Assembly (NCBI GenBank): GCA_964491605.1
Contig: CAZBGY010000018.1
Location: 1 to 33,812, forward strand
Direction: 5' to 3'
Length of the DNA: 33,812 bases
Origin: DRYS01 sp964491605
GTDB lineage: Archaea; Thermoproteota; CALKCG01; B24; DRYS01
Made by a program: the position numbers and the translations under genes. The notes beneath the pieces were generated by a model. It made no database searches and was not told where the DNA came from. It worked only from the letters and a program-made list of their open reading frames with translations. The stretch's first letter is position 1, and every line of letters begins with the position of its first letter. Shown piece by piece: positions 23,234 through 32,263 of this stretch.

Positions 23234-24046
23234 CTAACCCTTCACTCTACCGATGAATATATTCCCCCTACGGGTTATAACTTTAACTTCTACTAGATCA
23301 TCGGGTACGCTATCCAGTAGCGTATAGGCTTCACCAGGGCGTAGCGATAAGCTCATATCCCTCCTACTCTTGAAGCCTGAGCTGTAGATCTCCCATAAAG
23401 CTACTATCTCCACGGTTACATCCCCTACATTCTGCACTTGGATAACGCCTAAACCGTATACGCGTCCTGTAAACCTAACCTCGAGATCTACTGCGTATAT
23501 GGTGAAAGATGAATTGCTCCTAGCGTAAACCTCTATACGTATAAATCCATCTGGATACATGTATCTACTTGGATCTCTCACGATATACGGTCCATAGCTT
23601 CGATCCTCACCTGACACGTATATGCGTGCTAGAGTATCGCTCCCACCATCCGGTTTCAGTATGCGGATCGTATGCTCGATACTACCGCCTAGAAGAGCGT
23701 AACCCCTATAGTATACGGCTAGATACCTAGGTGTATATCCTTCAAGATAGATCCCGACGGGTATGCTAGCCTCATACAGCTCGTATCCCTCTACGCTTCT
23801 AGATTCGATCATCCTATCGAGGATGTAGACTATCCTATGCTGAGAATCAGCTTCATCCAATCCTGGGAACTCCAACCTCTCCCTACATCTGAGATACTCC
23901 CTATCAGATACCTCCATATAAACGCCGTAGGCTTCGATCATATACGCAGCTATTATCGTCGATGCTATGAGGAGGAATACCACACCGATGATAGTAGATT
24001 CGCATCTACGATTAGATCCAGGGATACTCATCCACCATCCCCCCAT
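23234..24046 (-). CDS. Pilin-like protein with RCE-type signal segment, 270 aa
   Basis: An exported, membrane-anchored protein. A short basic N-terminus (NRR) leads into CESTIIGVVFLLIASTIIAAY, a class III-like signal/anchor helix with the pilin E near +5. The remainder is a beta-rich extracellular domain (for example QVQNVGDVTVEIVALWEIY, typical of the archaeal pilin C-terminal sandwich; RRDMSLSLRPGEAY). The Cys before the Glu is unusual and is shared with the next gene. Probably a minor pilin or tip/adaptor subunit. ATG start at 24046; in-frame ATG 15 bp later is possible. It overlaps the preceding gene by 19 bp. Confidence 0.65.
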   Translation of the reverse strand: MGGWWMSIPGSNRRCESTIIGVVFLLIASTIIAAYMIEAYGVYMEVSDREYLRCRERLEFPGLDEADSQHRIVYILDRMIESRSVEGYELYEASIPVGIYLEGYTPRYLAVYYRGYALLGGSIEHTIRILKPDGGSDTLARIYVSGEDRSYGPYIVRDPSRYMYPDGFIRIEVYARSNSSFTIYAVDLEVRFTGRVYGLGVIQVQNVGDVTVEIVALWEIYSSGFKSRRDMSLSLRPGEAYTLLDSVPDDLVEVKVITRRGNIFIGRVKG

Positions 24047-24810
24047 AAGTATGCAGGGTATACTCCCCCATCCTCCGTAACAATCTTAACCATGTATACG
24101 TATGGCGATTCAGCATCTACCTGTATATCCGTTACCGATCCATACAGTACTACATACCTGCAATCCATACTCCAAACTTTATACGGATCATACAGCCATA
24201 TCCTGGATATCGTAACCGATCTCGATTGCGATGAACAGCGTAATCCTATCCTAACGATATTCGATCTCCTAAGATAGCTTCGAACGGCTATTCGATCTAC
24301 ATGGATCGTTCCGTCTACGGCTTCAAATCGCATATCGATCGTTCCATCGCTAAGATAGCGTGAAGCATCATAGAATCTGAATAGCCCGTAAAGCTTAGGA
24401 TGCGATCCCACCGTAAACTCTGATATCGAAACCCATACTCCACCGCTATAATCGTATAGGTATACCCTAACCCTAACATAGTCTGCTATGGATCTAGCTG
24501 TAACATCTATTTCGAGCGTATGGATGGATTCGACACCTAGATCCACTCTACAGGTAGCCTCCCTATCTACGGCTAGATTCTGAATCTCACTCACGTATCT
24601 CTCCTCATCTACGTAGTATGCGTACTCTACTGCTAGGGATTCCCCCAGCATCCACATCCTTCTCATCATAGATTCATAGAATCCCTCGAAGATACTCCGG
24701 TATACGTAAGCTAGCAGTATTATAGCTAGGATAGCTATAGCTAAACCTATAGGTTCAGCTTCACATCTAGATCCTAGGAGCCTTCTCTTCGATACGTGCA
24801 ACCCTCCCAC
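24028..24810 (-). CDS. Pilin-like protein with RCE-type signal segment, 260 aa
   Basis: The N-terminus is basic (SKRRLLGSR) followed by CEAEPIGLAIAILAIILLAYVY, a single membrane helix. The rest is a beta-rich domain expected outside the cell (DYVRVRVYLYDYSGG, AVDGTIHVDRIAVRSY). The arrangement RCE-x-x-x-IG mirrors that of the downstream gene, so the pair is probably paralogous. Likely a minor pilin. The GTG start at 24810 overlaps the preceding small pilin gene by 44 bp; TTG at 24801 next to GGAGGG is an equally good start and would shorten the overlap. No known domain is recognised in the C-terminal part. Confidence 0.62.
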   Translation of the reverse strand: MGGLHVSKRRLLGSRCEAEPIGLAIAILAIILLAYVYRSIFEGFYESMMRRMWMLGESLAVEYAYYVDEERYVSEIQNLAVDREATCRVDLGVESIHTLEIDVTARSIADYVRVRVYLYDYSGGVWVSISEFTVGSHPKLYGLFRFYDASRYLSDGTIDMRFEAVDGTIHVDRIAVRSYLRRSNIVRIGLRCSSQSRSVTISRIWLYDPYKVWSMDCRYVVLYGSVTDIQVDAESPYVYMVKIVTEDGGVYPAYLWGDGG

Positions 24811-25180
24811 CCTCGGTGTACACTGCTATGATATACCTCCCCCCATCTATCCATTCATAGCTTAAATCGATCGATAGATGATCCCCAGGTTTAACCGTAT
24901 ACCCTCCATCTAGGATGAGGGTGCCGTTCACGTATATACGAGCGATAGTTAACGGTACACCACCATAATTGTATATGGTGATAGTTACGATCCTCCCACC
25001 GCTTGTAAGTCTAAACCATACATCTTCGATTATGAACGCTTCCCTCATCATCTGTAAGGTTGACATCCTCTGAGTATAGACCCACTGATTAACCGCTACC
25101 AATACTATCGAGGCTATCGCTACCACCATAACAACCATTAGGAGTGATCCGATTATCTCCGATACAGCGTACCTTCGCAT
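24767..25180 (-). CDS. Archaeal type IV pilin, 137 aa
   Basis: A class III signal peptide with N-terminus MRRYA followed by VSEIIGSLLMVVMVVAIASIVL; the prepilin peptidase (PibD/EppA type) would cut after the Ala. The hydrophobic helix ends near residue 33. A small beta domain follows (GRIVTITIYNYGGVPLTIARIYVNG), the standard archaeal pilin C-terminal fold. ATG start. It is the first gene of the leftward motor-1 operon (pilin, two minor pilins, ATPase, two platform halves). A TATA-like minus-strand GTTTAAAG near 25209-25216 probably serves the operon. Confidence 0.82.
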   Translation of the reverse strand: MRRYAVSEIIGSLLMVVMVVAIASIVLVAVNQWVYTQRMSTLQMMREAFIIEDVWFRLTSGGRIVTITIYNYGGVPLTIARIYVNGTLILDGGYTVKPGDHLSIDLSYEWIDGGRYIIAVYTEGGRVARIEEKAPRI

Positions 25181-25256
25181 AGCCCAGATATACTATACTA
25201 TGTATAACTCTTTAAACTTAGCCCCGCTCTATTTATAGATGTTTTAAAACTGAAAA

Positions 25257-25265
25257 TTATTTATA
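25257..25265 (+). promoter_or_regulatory. TATA box for the plus-strand pilin
   Basis: TTATTTATA at 25257-25265 predicts initiation near 25286, only about 7 nt before the GTG at 25293. The transcript would be nearly leaderless, in agreement with the lack of a ribosome site there. Confidence 0.45.
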
Positions 25266-25292
25266 GGTAGTGTTCAGTATAATAGCTTAGAT

Positions 25293-25748
25293 GTGCAGTT
25301 GTATAGCTATAATCTGAGCATAGATAGGAAAGCTGTAAGCCCTGTAGTAGCGACCCTACTACTCATAGTGATAACGATCGTAGCTTCCGTTATAATATGG
25401 ACATGGATATCAGGTATGGTTAGCCAGAAGCCATCCCAGATAATAGTCGAGAAAGCCGTCTACATCGATAAGAGTATCGTAGGGGTTACGATAAGGAATA
25501 TAGGTGCTACGACGGTTAGGATCGGTGATGTTAACATAAAGGTTGATGGATCCGACTGGGATTCTAAAGATGACGACGATATACTAGCTGGAGCAGGCTA
25601 CGTAGATCTACCACCAGGTAGGATACTCGTAGTAGAGGTTAGGAGGGATGAGGGGACACCGGATATAAGGATAGGCGATAGGATTATAGTAACCGTTCTA
25701 GACGACTATGGAAATAAGATATTCATGGCTGAGCTAACGGTAGTCTAG
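25293..25748 (+). CDS. Archaeal type IV pilin, 151 aa
   Basis: N-terminus MQLYSYNLSIDRKA followed by VSPVVATLLLIVITIVASVIIW, an exact archaeal class III signal (DUF1628/Pilin_N-type, RKAVSPVVATLLLI). Cleavage is expected after A14. The C-terminal domain is beta-rich (GVTIRNIGATTVRIGDVNI) with an acidic loop SKDDDD that could bind calcium. It is the only plus-strand pilus gene between the two motor operons and has its own promoter. Its TAG stop shares the CTAG at 25745-25748 with the convergent platform gene. Probably a major or accessory pilin for one of the motors. Confidence 0.88.
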   Translation: MQLYSYNLSIDRKAVSPVVATLLLIVITIVASVIIWTWISGMVSQKPSQIIVEKAVYIDKSIVGVTIRNIGATTVRIGDVNIKVDGSDWDSKDDDDILAGAGYVDLPPGRILVVEVRRDEGTPDIRIGDRIIVTVLDDYGNKIFMAELTVV

Positions 25749-27538
25749 AATTGGAATAGCATAACATTCATTACAGATAACGTAGCGAATACCATGAAGA
25801 CTAATATCGTCGAATGCGTAAGCCCAGCCATCGTCTGCTGGCTACTTATCTTACCTGCTACAAGCCCTATCAGCCACGCGTTTATTATCATGGACGTAGC
25901 GAAGTAGAATACAGCTTCCTCCACCGTTACCGGCGGTTTGCTGGGTAGTATAGCCATCGTCTGCTGGGTGAAGAATACTATGAGTATAGTGGATACTACC
26001 GTCATAAGCGCTCCGAAGTAGGGCATTATTATGTAGGGTCTTATCCTCGCTCTAAGCTCCTTCTCATATTCTGCTAGCGAGAATGAGAATCTAGCTAAAG
26101 CTTCCAGTATCTCCACGCTTCCACCACCTACATCTATAGCTTCAGCTAGGAACATCGATAGAACCCTAACAAACCAGTTCCTACTCCTAGCAATCATCCT
26201 CTCTATAGCTCTACGTATAGGTATACCCCACGATAGTAGTTTAGCTATATCCTTAACGAATGGTGTGAACCTACCATAACTCCTCCTAGCCGTATAGATT
26301 ATACATCTCTCAGGAGATATACCCGTCTTCCTAACCTCTACTAGATCCCTTAGGAAGCTAGCTACATCATCCTCGAAGCCCCTAGTACCCTTAGCTAGAA
26401 GCGAATAGTGTAGTGCTGGAGGAGCTGATAGGGCTATAAGCCCCATACATAAAGCGAATATAGTCGATACTACTGTATAGCGTGTTATCACCCCACTCTG
26501 TACGAAGCTCCAACCTCCTGTAGCGTATAATACGGCTAAAGCTACACCTACACCTAAAGGTATGCTTAGTATAAGCGTCCTATTAGGCTCGTTTATCGGT
26601 ATAACCATCCTAGGCATCATAGCATCTACGAGTAAGAGTGTTATCAGCGATAGGAGTGGCATGAGTAGGTATGCGAATAGGATTAGCGATACAACAGAGG
26701 AGAATGGACCTCCAGCTTGACCGGGCATCATAGTAGATACAGCGAAGAATATATAGAATCCAAGACCTACGAGTACTATGAGTATTACGTATATCTCAGC
26801 AACCATAGCAACCCTATCCGCTATCCTCCTAATCGTAGCAGCATGAGCTTCGAATAAACCCTCAGTCTTACTATACAGGTAGTGTATGACATCCCCACCC
26901 CTCCTAACGGTGGATGTATATCCCAGTATGAAATCCCTATAGTACTTGTTAGGATGCTCCTTAACGCTATCCTCCAAGGCGGATACGGGATCCTTACCGA
27001 AAACCTTTATATCCCTAAGTATACGTTTAGCCTCCTTCGAAGCTCCAGGTAGATCCTTAATCCTAGATAGCCTCTCCATAGCTTCACCTATACTCAACCC
27101 TCCCCTAATCATAGTCGATATATACGCCGCTAGGAATGGTAGCTCATGCTCTATATCCTTACTCCTACTAGAAGCTTTAAGAGATGGGTATATCATGAAG
27201 GATGCGAACGTCATAACAGGTATCATCGAAGCTAGCATCAATACTAGAATCTTAACGATAATACTTCCCGAGTATAGTACTGTTGTAGCTATAGCCATAT
27301 AGGCTGCATAAGCTGATATAAGCGTGAATAATAGGACTCTAGCAGAGTATAGCGTAGGACTTACATCTATACCAGCTCTAGCTAGATACTTATCGAACTC
27401 GAAGCTTCTAGAAATACTAGACGCTAACCCTCCGAATAGGGAGTATGCGAATACATCGAGTTTATCCATGAATGTTAAAGGTTCTTCAAGCCTCGGTAGG
27501 GCCTCCTCTACAACCTCTCTACGTCTCCTTAACCGCAC
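25745..27538 (-). CDS. Type IV pilus/archaellum-type platform protein, fused (two T2SF modules), motor 2
   Basis: A 597-residue polytopic membrane protein. Module 1 (about 60-300) has the cytosolic IEHELPFLAAYISTMIRGG and VRRGGDVIHYLY patterns, then VMVAEIYVILIVLVGLGFYIF and the MPGQAGG loop. Module 2 (about 315-597) has FEDDVASFLRDLVEVRKTG and AIDVGGGSVEILEALARF, then the C-terminal segments. This is the TadB/TadC or ArlJ-like layout in one chain, whereas motor 1 splits it. GTG start at 27538, overlapping the motor-2 ATPase gene by 20 bp, so they are translated together. At its 3' end both it and the convergent pilin gene stop within one CTAG. Confidence 0.92.
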   Translation of the reverse strand: MRLRRRREVVEEALPRLEEPLTFMDKLDVFAYSLFGGLASSISRSFEFDKYLARAGIDVSPTLYSARVLLFTLISAYAAYMAIATTVLYSGSIIVKILVLMLASMIPVMTFASFMIYPSLKASSRSKDIEHELPFLAAYISTMIRGGLSIGEAMERLSRIKDLPGASKEAKRILRDIKVFGKDPVSALEDSVKEHPNKYYRDFILGYTSTVRRGGDVIHYLYSKTEGLFEAHAATIRRIADRVAMVAEIYVILIVLVGLGFYIFFAVSTMMPGQAGGPFSSVVSLILFAYLLMPLLSLITLLLVDAMMPRMVIPINEPNRTLILSIPLGVGVALAVLYATGGWSFVQSGVITRYTVVSTIFALCMGLIALSAPPALHYSLLAKGTRGFEDDVASFLRDLVEVRKTGISPERCIIYTARRSYGRFTPFVKDIAKLLSWGIPIRRAIERMIARSRNWFVRVLSMFLAEAIDVGGGSVEILEALARFSFSLAEYEKELRARIRPYIIMPYFGALMTVVSTILIVFFTQQTMAILPSKPPVTVEEAVFYFATSMIINAWLIGLVAGKISSQQTMAGLTHSTILVFMVFATLSVMNVMLFQF

Positions 27539-29078
27539 GCTTATACACCCTCCACGGATCCGCGTAATACAGATGCACGATCGAAGCTACATCCTTATAG
27601 CTTCTTATACCTTTGGAAGCCATCCACCTCAATACAGTGCTACGTTTAGAAATCTCTTCTAGAAGCTGATCGTAGCTTCTACCCATAGTCTCAGAGATCT
27701 CGGTTAATACTAGGCTATCCTTCAGATTCTTCTCGAATCTATCCTTGTAGGGATCCCACGTAGATATACGGTTATAGCTTCCAACCTGCTTCACCTCGTA
27801 TACCCCTGCAACCCTACGGGTAATCCTACCAGCAGGATACTCATCCGAGAACAGTCTAACCCTCCTTATTATCAATCCAAGCTTCATCAAAGGTATGTAG
27901 CCCTCAGGTATATTCATAGGTGGTGATGTTAAACGTTTAACAGTTGCATCCACATCCTCGGCGTGTATACTCGTAAGCCCTCCATGACCCGTAGCTAACG
28001 CCTGAAATAATACGTACGCCTCCTCCCCTCTAACCTCACCGACTATTATCACATCCGGTCTATATCGTAGGGAGACTTTAACTAGATCGAATAAGGATAT
28101 CTCGCCAACCTTCTCAGGTCCGAGGCTATAGCTAGGTCTAGATACTAGCTGAACCCAATTCTCGAGAGGTAGTCTAAGCTCAGGTACATCCTCTATCGTA
28201 ACGACTTTAAGCGTAGGTCTGAATAGGCATGTAAGAGCGTTCAGTAGGGTTGTCTTACCGCTACCGGTAACGCCTATTATCAGAGCCGGCATCTTATACT
28301 CCATAGCTATCCATAGGTACGCCGCAGTCTCAGGATCCAGTGTACCGAAGTTTATCAGATCTACGATCGATATAGGATCTTCCCTAAACTTCCTTATAGT
28401 GAACGTAGATCCACTCGTCGATATCTCCTTACTGAAGGTAGCTGCAACCCTATGCATACCGGGTAGCATAGCATCTAGTATAGGCCATGCGGTAGATACA
28501 TGCTTACCAGCTTTATGTGCAAGCTTCAATATGAATTCGTTAAGCTCCTCCTCGTCCTCGAACATAACGTTCGTCGGTATATACTCGTACATTCTATGCC
28601 ATACATAGATAGGTTTACCATGCCCATCGCAGCTTATATCCTCTAGATTCGGATCCCTCATCAAAGCATCTACAGGACCATAGCCTAGTATATCCCTCTC
28701 AGCATAGTATAGTATCTTAGCCCAAGATATACCGGGTATATTGCCGAGTCTAATCCTATACTTATGTATAGTTTTAACAGCAGTCTTCCTGAAATGCTCG
28801 TATGGATCCCCAGCCTCCTCTATAGGTTTAAGCTCCCATTCAAGTGTTTCGAGTATACGTTGATAGATAGACTTCTCCCTACGCGTGAGTTTAACCTCGT
28901 CTACAAGGTATACTATCTCGCCTGTCTCCTCGTTACGAGCTATAGCTACACGTACGTAAGGCTCTCTTATACTGTAGCTTTCGATAACCTTGAAGCCTTT
29001 AGGTATAATTTTAGGGCTTACGGCTATCAAACTTGCTTCTGTAGAAGCTTTAACCTCCTCCGTGCTGCTTTCGCTCAT
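27519..29078 (-). CDS. Type IV pilus/archaellum-type secretion ATPase (GspE superfamily), motor 2
   Basis: A 519-residue ATPase. The N-terminal part (about 30-245) includes ILGYGPVDALMRDPNLEDISC and YVWHRMYEYIPTN. The core has Walker A GVTGSGKTT (269-277), the Asp box IEDVPE (295-300), Walker B VIIVGEVRGEE (343-353) and the His box GHGGLTSIHAE (364-374). The C-terminal helical extension (RWMASKGIRSYKDVASIV) is shared with the motor-1 ATPase, showing that the two arose by duplication. ATG start, with a minus-strand TATA-like ATATTTAA near 29103-29110 and almost no leader. Co-transcribed with the fused platform protein downstream. Confidence 0.93.
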   Translation of the reverse strand: MSESSTEEVKASTEASLIAVSPKIIPKGFKVIESYSIREPYVRVAIARNEETGEIVYLVDEVKLTRREKSIYQRILETLEWELKPIEEAGDPYEHFRKTAVKTIHKYRIRLGNIPGISWAKILYYAERDILGYGPVDALMRDPNLEDISCDGHGKPIYVWHRMYEYIPTNVMFEDEEELNEFILKLAHKAGKHVSTAWPILDAMLPGMHRVAATFSKEISTSGSTFTIRKFREDPISIVDLINFGTLDPETAAYLWIAMEYKMPALIIGVTGSGKTTLLNALTCLFRPTLKVVTIEDVPELRLPLENWVQLVSRPSYSLGPEKVGEISLFDLVKVSLRYRPDVIIVGEVRGEEAYVLFQALATGHGGLTSIHAEDVDATVKRLTSPPMNIPEGYIPLMKLGLIIRRVRLFSDEYPAGRITRRVAGVYEVKQVGSYNRISTWDPYKDRFEKNLKDSLVLTEISETMGRSYDQLLEEISKRSTVLRWMASKGIRSYKDVASIVHLYYADPWRVYKRAVKET

Positions 29079-29129
29079 ACCATTTACTCCTACTATCCTG
29101 GAATTAAATATGTTTAGAAATAGAAAAAC

Positions 29130-29168
29130 TATTTAAGGTTTTTCTATAGCAATATAACAAGGTGTGAT
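29130..29168 (+). promoter_or_regulatory. Promoter and SD for the propeller protein gene
   Basis: AGAAAAAC (BRE-like) and TATTTAAG (29130-29137) are followed by AAGGTGTGAT (29159-29168), 6 nt before the TTG start. The site is divergent from the motor-2 ATPase promoter within 96 bp. Confidence 0.5.
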
Positions 29169-29174
29169 TCGAGT

Positions 29175-31832
29175 TTGAACGGTAAACCGGTAAGTATACA
29201 GGCGTACATATTCATCGTATCCATACTGCTAGCTTTAACGCTAGCATCCGTATACATTCCGAAATCTAGAGCTGAATATACAGCTCCGATTATAGCTATA
29301 CCCGGATCCGTATATATCAAGGTTGATGGATCTATAACATCTCTAGATATATCTTACGATGGTTCACGTATAGCCGTAGCATCCGATACCGGGTATGTAT
29401 ATCTGGTGGGATGCGATGGACGTATACTATGGAAGACACCTATGAGATCCAGCGTATCCCATGTGAAGGGTAGCTTAAACATCGAATGGATCGTAGCCGT
29501 ATCTAAAGCTATGGAGCTATCAGTATACTACTATAACGGAAGCCTAGTAGATTACAGGCATAGCTGTAGTAGAGCACCGGCTAGAAGCCTACTATACCTA
29601 TACAATATATCCACCGTAGTACTCCTAGATGAGCTTGGATGGATATACTCGTATGCTATAGGCAGATCTGAAGGTAGAGGTGAGGAATGGATACTCGGAT
29701 ACAGTTACACCTCCAAGAACTATAGTATATCTATAGGTAGATATGATCCGACGGTATTCACAGAGCTTTACCCATCTACATCCACCTACGGCTTAACTGG
29801 TGAAGCAGCTGTAACCGTATACGCTAGGATATCCGATAATAGGACTGGAGTACCATCGACGTATGAAGCTCCACTACTCAGATTCTACAGATTCACAGGT
29901 ATAGTCGTAGAGAATCTATTCCAAGTAGTCTTAGATGATATGCGTGGATATAGGCTTGACTCCTTGGAAATATACGATACAGGCTCATCTAAGCTGATCT
30001 TAGCGGCAGGTAGTAATCCGGCTAACCCTGATCCTAAAGCTAGATACCTAATACGCTTATACGAGCTTAGAGAGTATAAGCTTGGAGCGTTATACACTGT
30101 TAGATCATCATGGAGTTATAGCCTTGGTGGTCGATGCATAGCTCTAGAGATAGATTCTAGCGGTAGCTATATCGCTCTAGCTTCAGAGGATTATCAGCTA
30201 TACCTATTCAAGAGATCGAGTGGAAGCGTAGATTATGCTTGGAGTATAAGCTTAGGCTATACACCTTCATGCATAGCCTTAGATTCTACACCCCTCACTA
30301 TCGCCGTAGGCACAGTCGATGGATGGATATATATGCTAGATGGATCCGGGGATATACTATGGAGAGCATCTATTAGCCCATCGACGGTAACCTATATGGA
30401 TCTATCTAAGCTAAGCTATAGGCTAGCCGCCGGTTTCTCGGATGGAGGCTTAACCATAGTATCTGATGCTAGGTTGAAGAGGCGTATACTAGATGTATCG
30501 CTCCTAGATCCTACTGGTGCATCTATAGTAGGAGCGAATCTAACTATAGCAGGTATGGGTTTAGAAGCATATACGGTTACACCTATCAAGCTTCTCCTAC
30601 CGGTGGGATCGTACGCTGTAGTCTTAGATCATATAGATATAGGTATGGTATCCATGGATATACGGTTAACATCCGATCTAAAGTTAGAAGTCGATTCTAG
30701 GATTCTAGCTCAACCTATGTATCCGTTAATGTTGAACGTCTACGATGAGAGGAGCTTAGATGTAAAACCTGAAAGCTATATCGTCGAAATCGCAGGTAGG
30801 CTTGGATTCAACATAACGGCTACGCTTACACAGCTAAACTCAACCCTAATATTACCTAGGGATACGTATACGGTGAGGATATATGCAGATCACTATCGAC
30901 CATACAATACGACCGTTAGATTGGTATCAGCCGTCAACCTTACAGCTCCTCTAAAACCTGAAACGTATAGGTTGACTTTAACAGTTTATTCATGGCTTGA
31001 AGAATTCATAGGTCAAGCTAGGGTTGAGGTTTGGTGGATGAATAGATCATACGGCTACACGTATACATCGGCTAAGGGTGAAGCTGTATTCACACTACCA
31101 TATGGAGATTACACTGTGAATATTCAAGCGGATAACTATACGCCTAGAACTATACATCTGCATCTAGCAGATAACATCATCGTAGATGCAGCTTTAGAAC
31201 CTATACAGTATACGGTACGGATATCTGTTACAGGTTCTGATGGAACACCTATATCCGGATCCGTGCAGATCTATAGAGCTGGTAGACTATATCGAGGAGA
31301 GGATTTTGTAGGAGGAGTATATACCGGTACCCTGCCATACGGATCTTATAGGTTTGAATTCTCATCTGGAGGATGGAAGAAAGCATCCGTGGATCTCTCT
31401 ATACCTAAGAAGCTTTCAGCCGATATCATCATGAAGCCTGAAACGTATATGCTAACCTTAACGGTGGTAGACGATCTAGATAAACCCTTGGATGGTGCTA
31501 GGATAACCCTGTCTGGTCCTACAAGTCTATCATCGTATACGGATAGCTACGGTGTATTCAGGGTTGAAGCTATCAGAGGCGGGTATACCGTAACCGTATC
31601 TATGGATGGATATAGATCTACGACTATATACGTAGATCTACATGAGTCTAAGCAGATCATGGTAAGACTTCAACCAGAGCTAACCACGATTATATGGAGA
31701 TACCTACCACATATAATACTATTAGCCGTAGCACCGGTAGGATCACTGATAGCTATACTATTATACCTACGTAGACGTAGGAGGATGGAGCTTGAAGAAA
31801 TATCCGAAGAAGAGCTTGAAGCTGAAAGCTGA
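29175..31832 (+). CDS. Exported beta-propeller / Ig-like repeat protein with C-terminal membrane anchor
   Basis: An 885-residue surface protein. A signal/anchor helix spans about 9-27. A beta-propeller (WD40/PQQ-like) runs over about 45-435, with blades such as SLDISYDGSRIAVASDTGYVY, ALEIDSSGSYIALASEDYQLY and AVGTVDGWIYMLDGSGDILW. At least four carboxypeptidase-regulatory/PEGA-like Ig modules cover about 438-840, each with the TYxLTLTV...D...GSY/GDYTV pattern. A C-terminal helix (YLPHIILLAVAPVGSLIAILLY) is followed by RRRRR and an acidic cytosolic tail. It should be anchored in the membrane with the domains outside. The TTG start is fixed by AAGGTGTGAT. It is divergent from the motor-2 operon and may act as a pilus-linked adhesin or sensor (inference). 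The whole-protein architecture is not one I recognise. Confidence 0.78.
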   Translation: MNGKPVSIQAYIFIVSILLALTLASVYIPKSRAEYTAPIIAIPGSVYIKVDGSITSLDISYDGSRIAVASDTGYVYLVGCDGRILWKTPMRSSVSHVKGSLNIEWIVAVSKAMELSVYYYNGSLVDYRHSCSRAPARSLLYLYNISTVVLLDELGWIYSYAIGRSEGRGEEWILGYSYTSKNYSISIGRYDPTVFTELYPSTSTYGLTGEAAVTVYARISDNRTGVPSTYEAPLLRFYRFTGIVVENLFQVVLDDMRGYRLDSLEIYDTGSSKLILAAGSNPANPDPKARYLIRLYELREYKLGALYTVRSSWSYSLGGRCIALEIDSSGSYIALASEDYQLYLFKRSSGSVDYAWSISLGYTPSCIALDSTPLTIAVGTVDGWIYMLDGSGDILWRASISPSTVTYMDLSKLSYRLAAGFSDGGLTIVSDARLKRRILDVSLLDPTGASIVGANLTIAGMGLEAYTVTPIKLLLPVGSYAVVLDHIDIGMVSMDIRLTSDLKLEVDSRILAQPMYPLMLNVYDERSLDVKPESYIVEIAGRLGFNITATLTQLNSTLILPRDTYTVRIYADHYRPYNTTVRLVSAVNLTAPLKPETYRLTLTVYSWLEEFIGQARVEVWWMNRSYGYTYTSAKGEAVFTLPYGDYTVNIQADNYTPRTIHLHLADNIIVDAALEPIQYTVRISVTGSDGTPISGSVQIYRAGRLYRGEDFVGGVYTGTLPYGSYRFEFSSGGWKKASVDLSIPKKLSADIIMKPETYMLTLTVVDDLDKPLDGARITLSGPTSLSSYTDSYGVFRVEAIRGGYTVTVSMDGYRSTTIYVDLHESKQIMVRLQPELTTIIWRYLPHIILLAVAPVGSLIAILLYLRRRRRMELEEISEEELEAES

Positions 31833-32076
31833 AAGAAGTACAGTCTTAAAATACGAAACCGACTTTAGAAGTCCAGTAACTTCCTAGATTTTGATTAACA
31901 GATTCCATCATGAACATAACTCGATAGAGGGAGCTAAGGATTTTTAGCAACAGCTTCTAAAATAGGAGCCGGTATAGATGTGAATGGATAGATAGCTTCA
32001 CACTCTCAACTTAAGTTCCCTATAATAATCGAAGCTAACGATAGCTATAGTAGGATTCATCCCAGTAGCTATCATA

Positions 32077-32084
32077 CTTTAAAT
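32077..32084 (+). promoter_or_regulatory. TATA box for the 51-codon ORF
   Basis: CTTTAAAT (32077-32084) predicts initiation near 32106, about 5 nt before the GTG at 32111; AAGGTAG follows closely but is probably upstream of the transcript. Confidence 0.45.
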
Positions 32085-32110
32085 CGATTTTCCAAGGTAG
32101 CTGAGTAACA

Positions 32111-32263
32111 GTGAAGCTTGGTGAGTTCTACCTCTACAGGATAGTGTTGGCGTTCGTTTTTATCGTTGTGATTTCAGTTTTCCGTATCTATGATAGATTC
32201 GATAAGATGTATGCTATGAGGGTTGTTAAGCGTTTCGATTATACTAGGTTTCACCGTAGATAA
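32111..32263 (+). CDS. Small single-pass membrane protein, 50 aa
   Basis: GTG at 32111 to TAA at 32261-32263 gives MKLGEFYLYRIVLAFVFIVV and continues ISVFRIYDRFDKMYAMRVVK, ending RFDYTRFHRR. A hydrophobic helix (about 10-24) is followed by a strongly basic and aromatic tail, which should be cytosolic. The clear TATA box 26-30 nt upstream fits a leaderless transcript and supports it as a real gene. No family recognised. It lies downstream of the propeller gene on the same strand, but with nearly 280 bp between, so it is a separate unit. Confidence 0.5.
   Translation: MKLGEFYLYRIVLAFVFIVVISVFRIYDRFDKMYAMRVVKRFDYTRFHRR

Noticed and set aside
21657..29078. Possible archaellum (arl) cluster
   Set aside because: ATPases and platform proteins alone do not define an archaellum; no ArlF, ArlG, ArlH or ArlX-like genes are present, so a type IV pilus-like label is safer.
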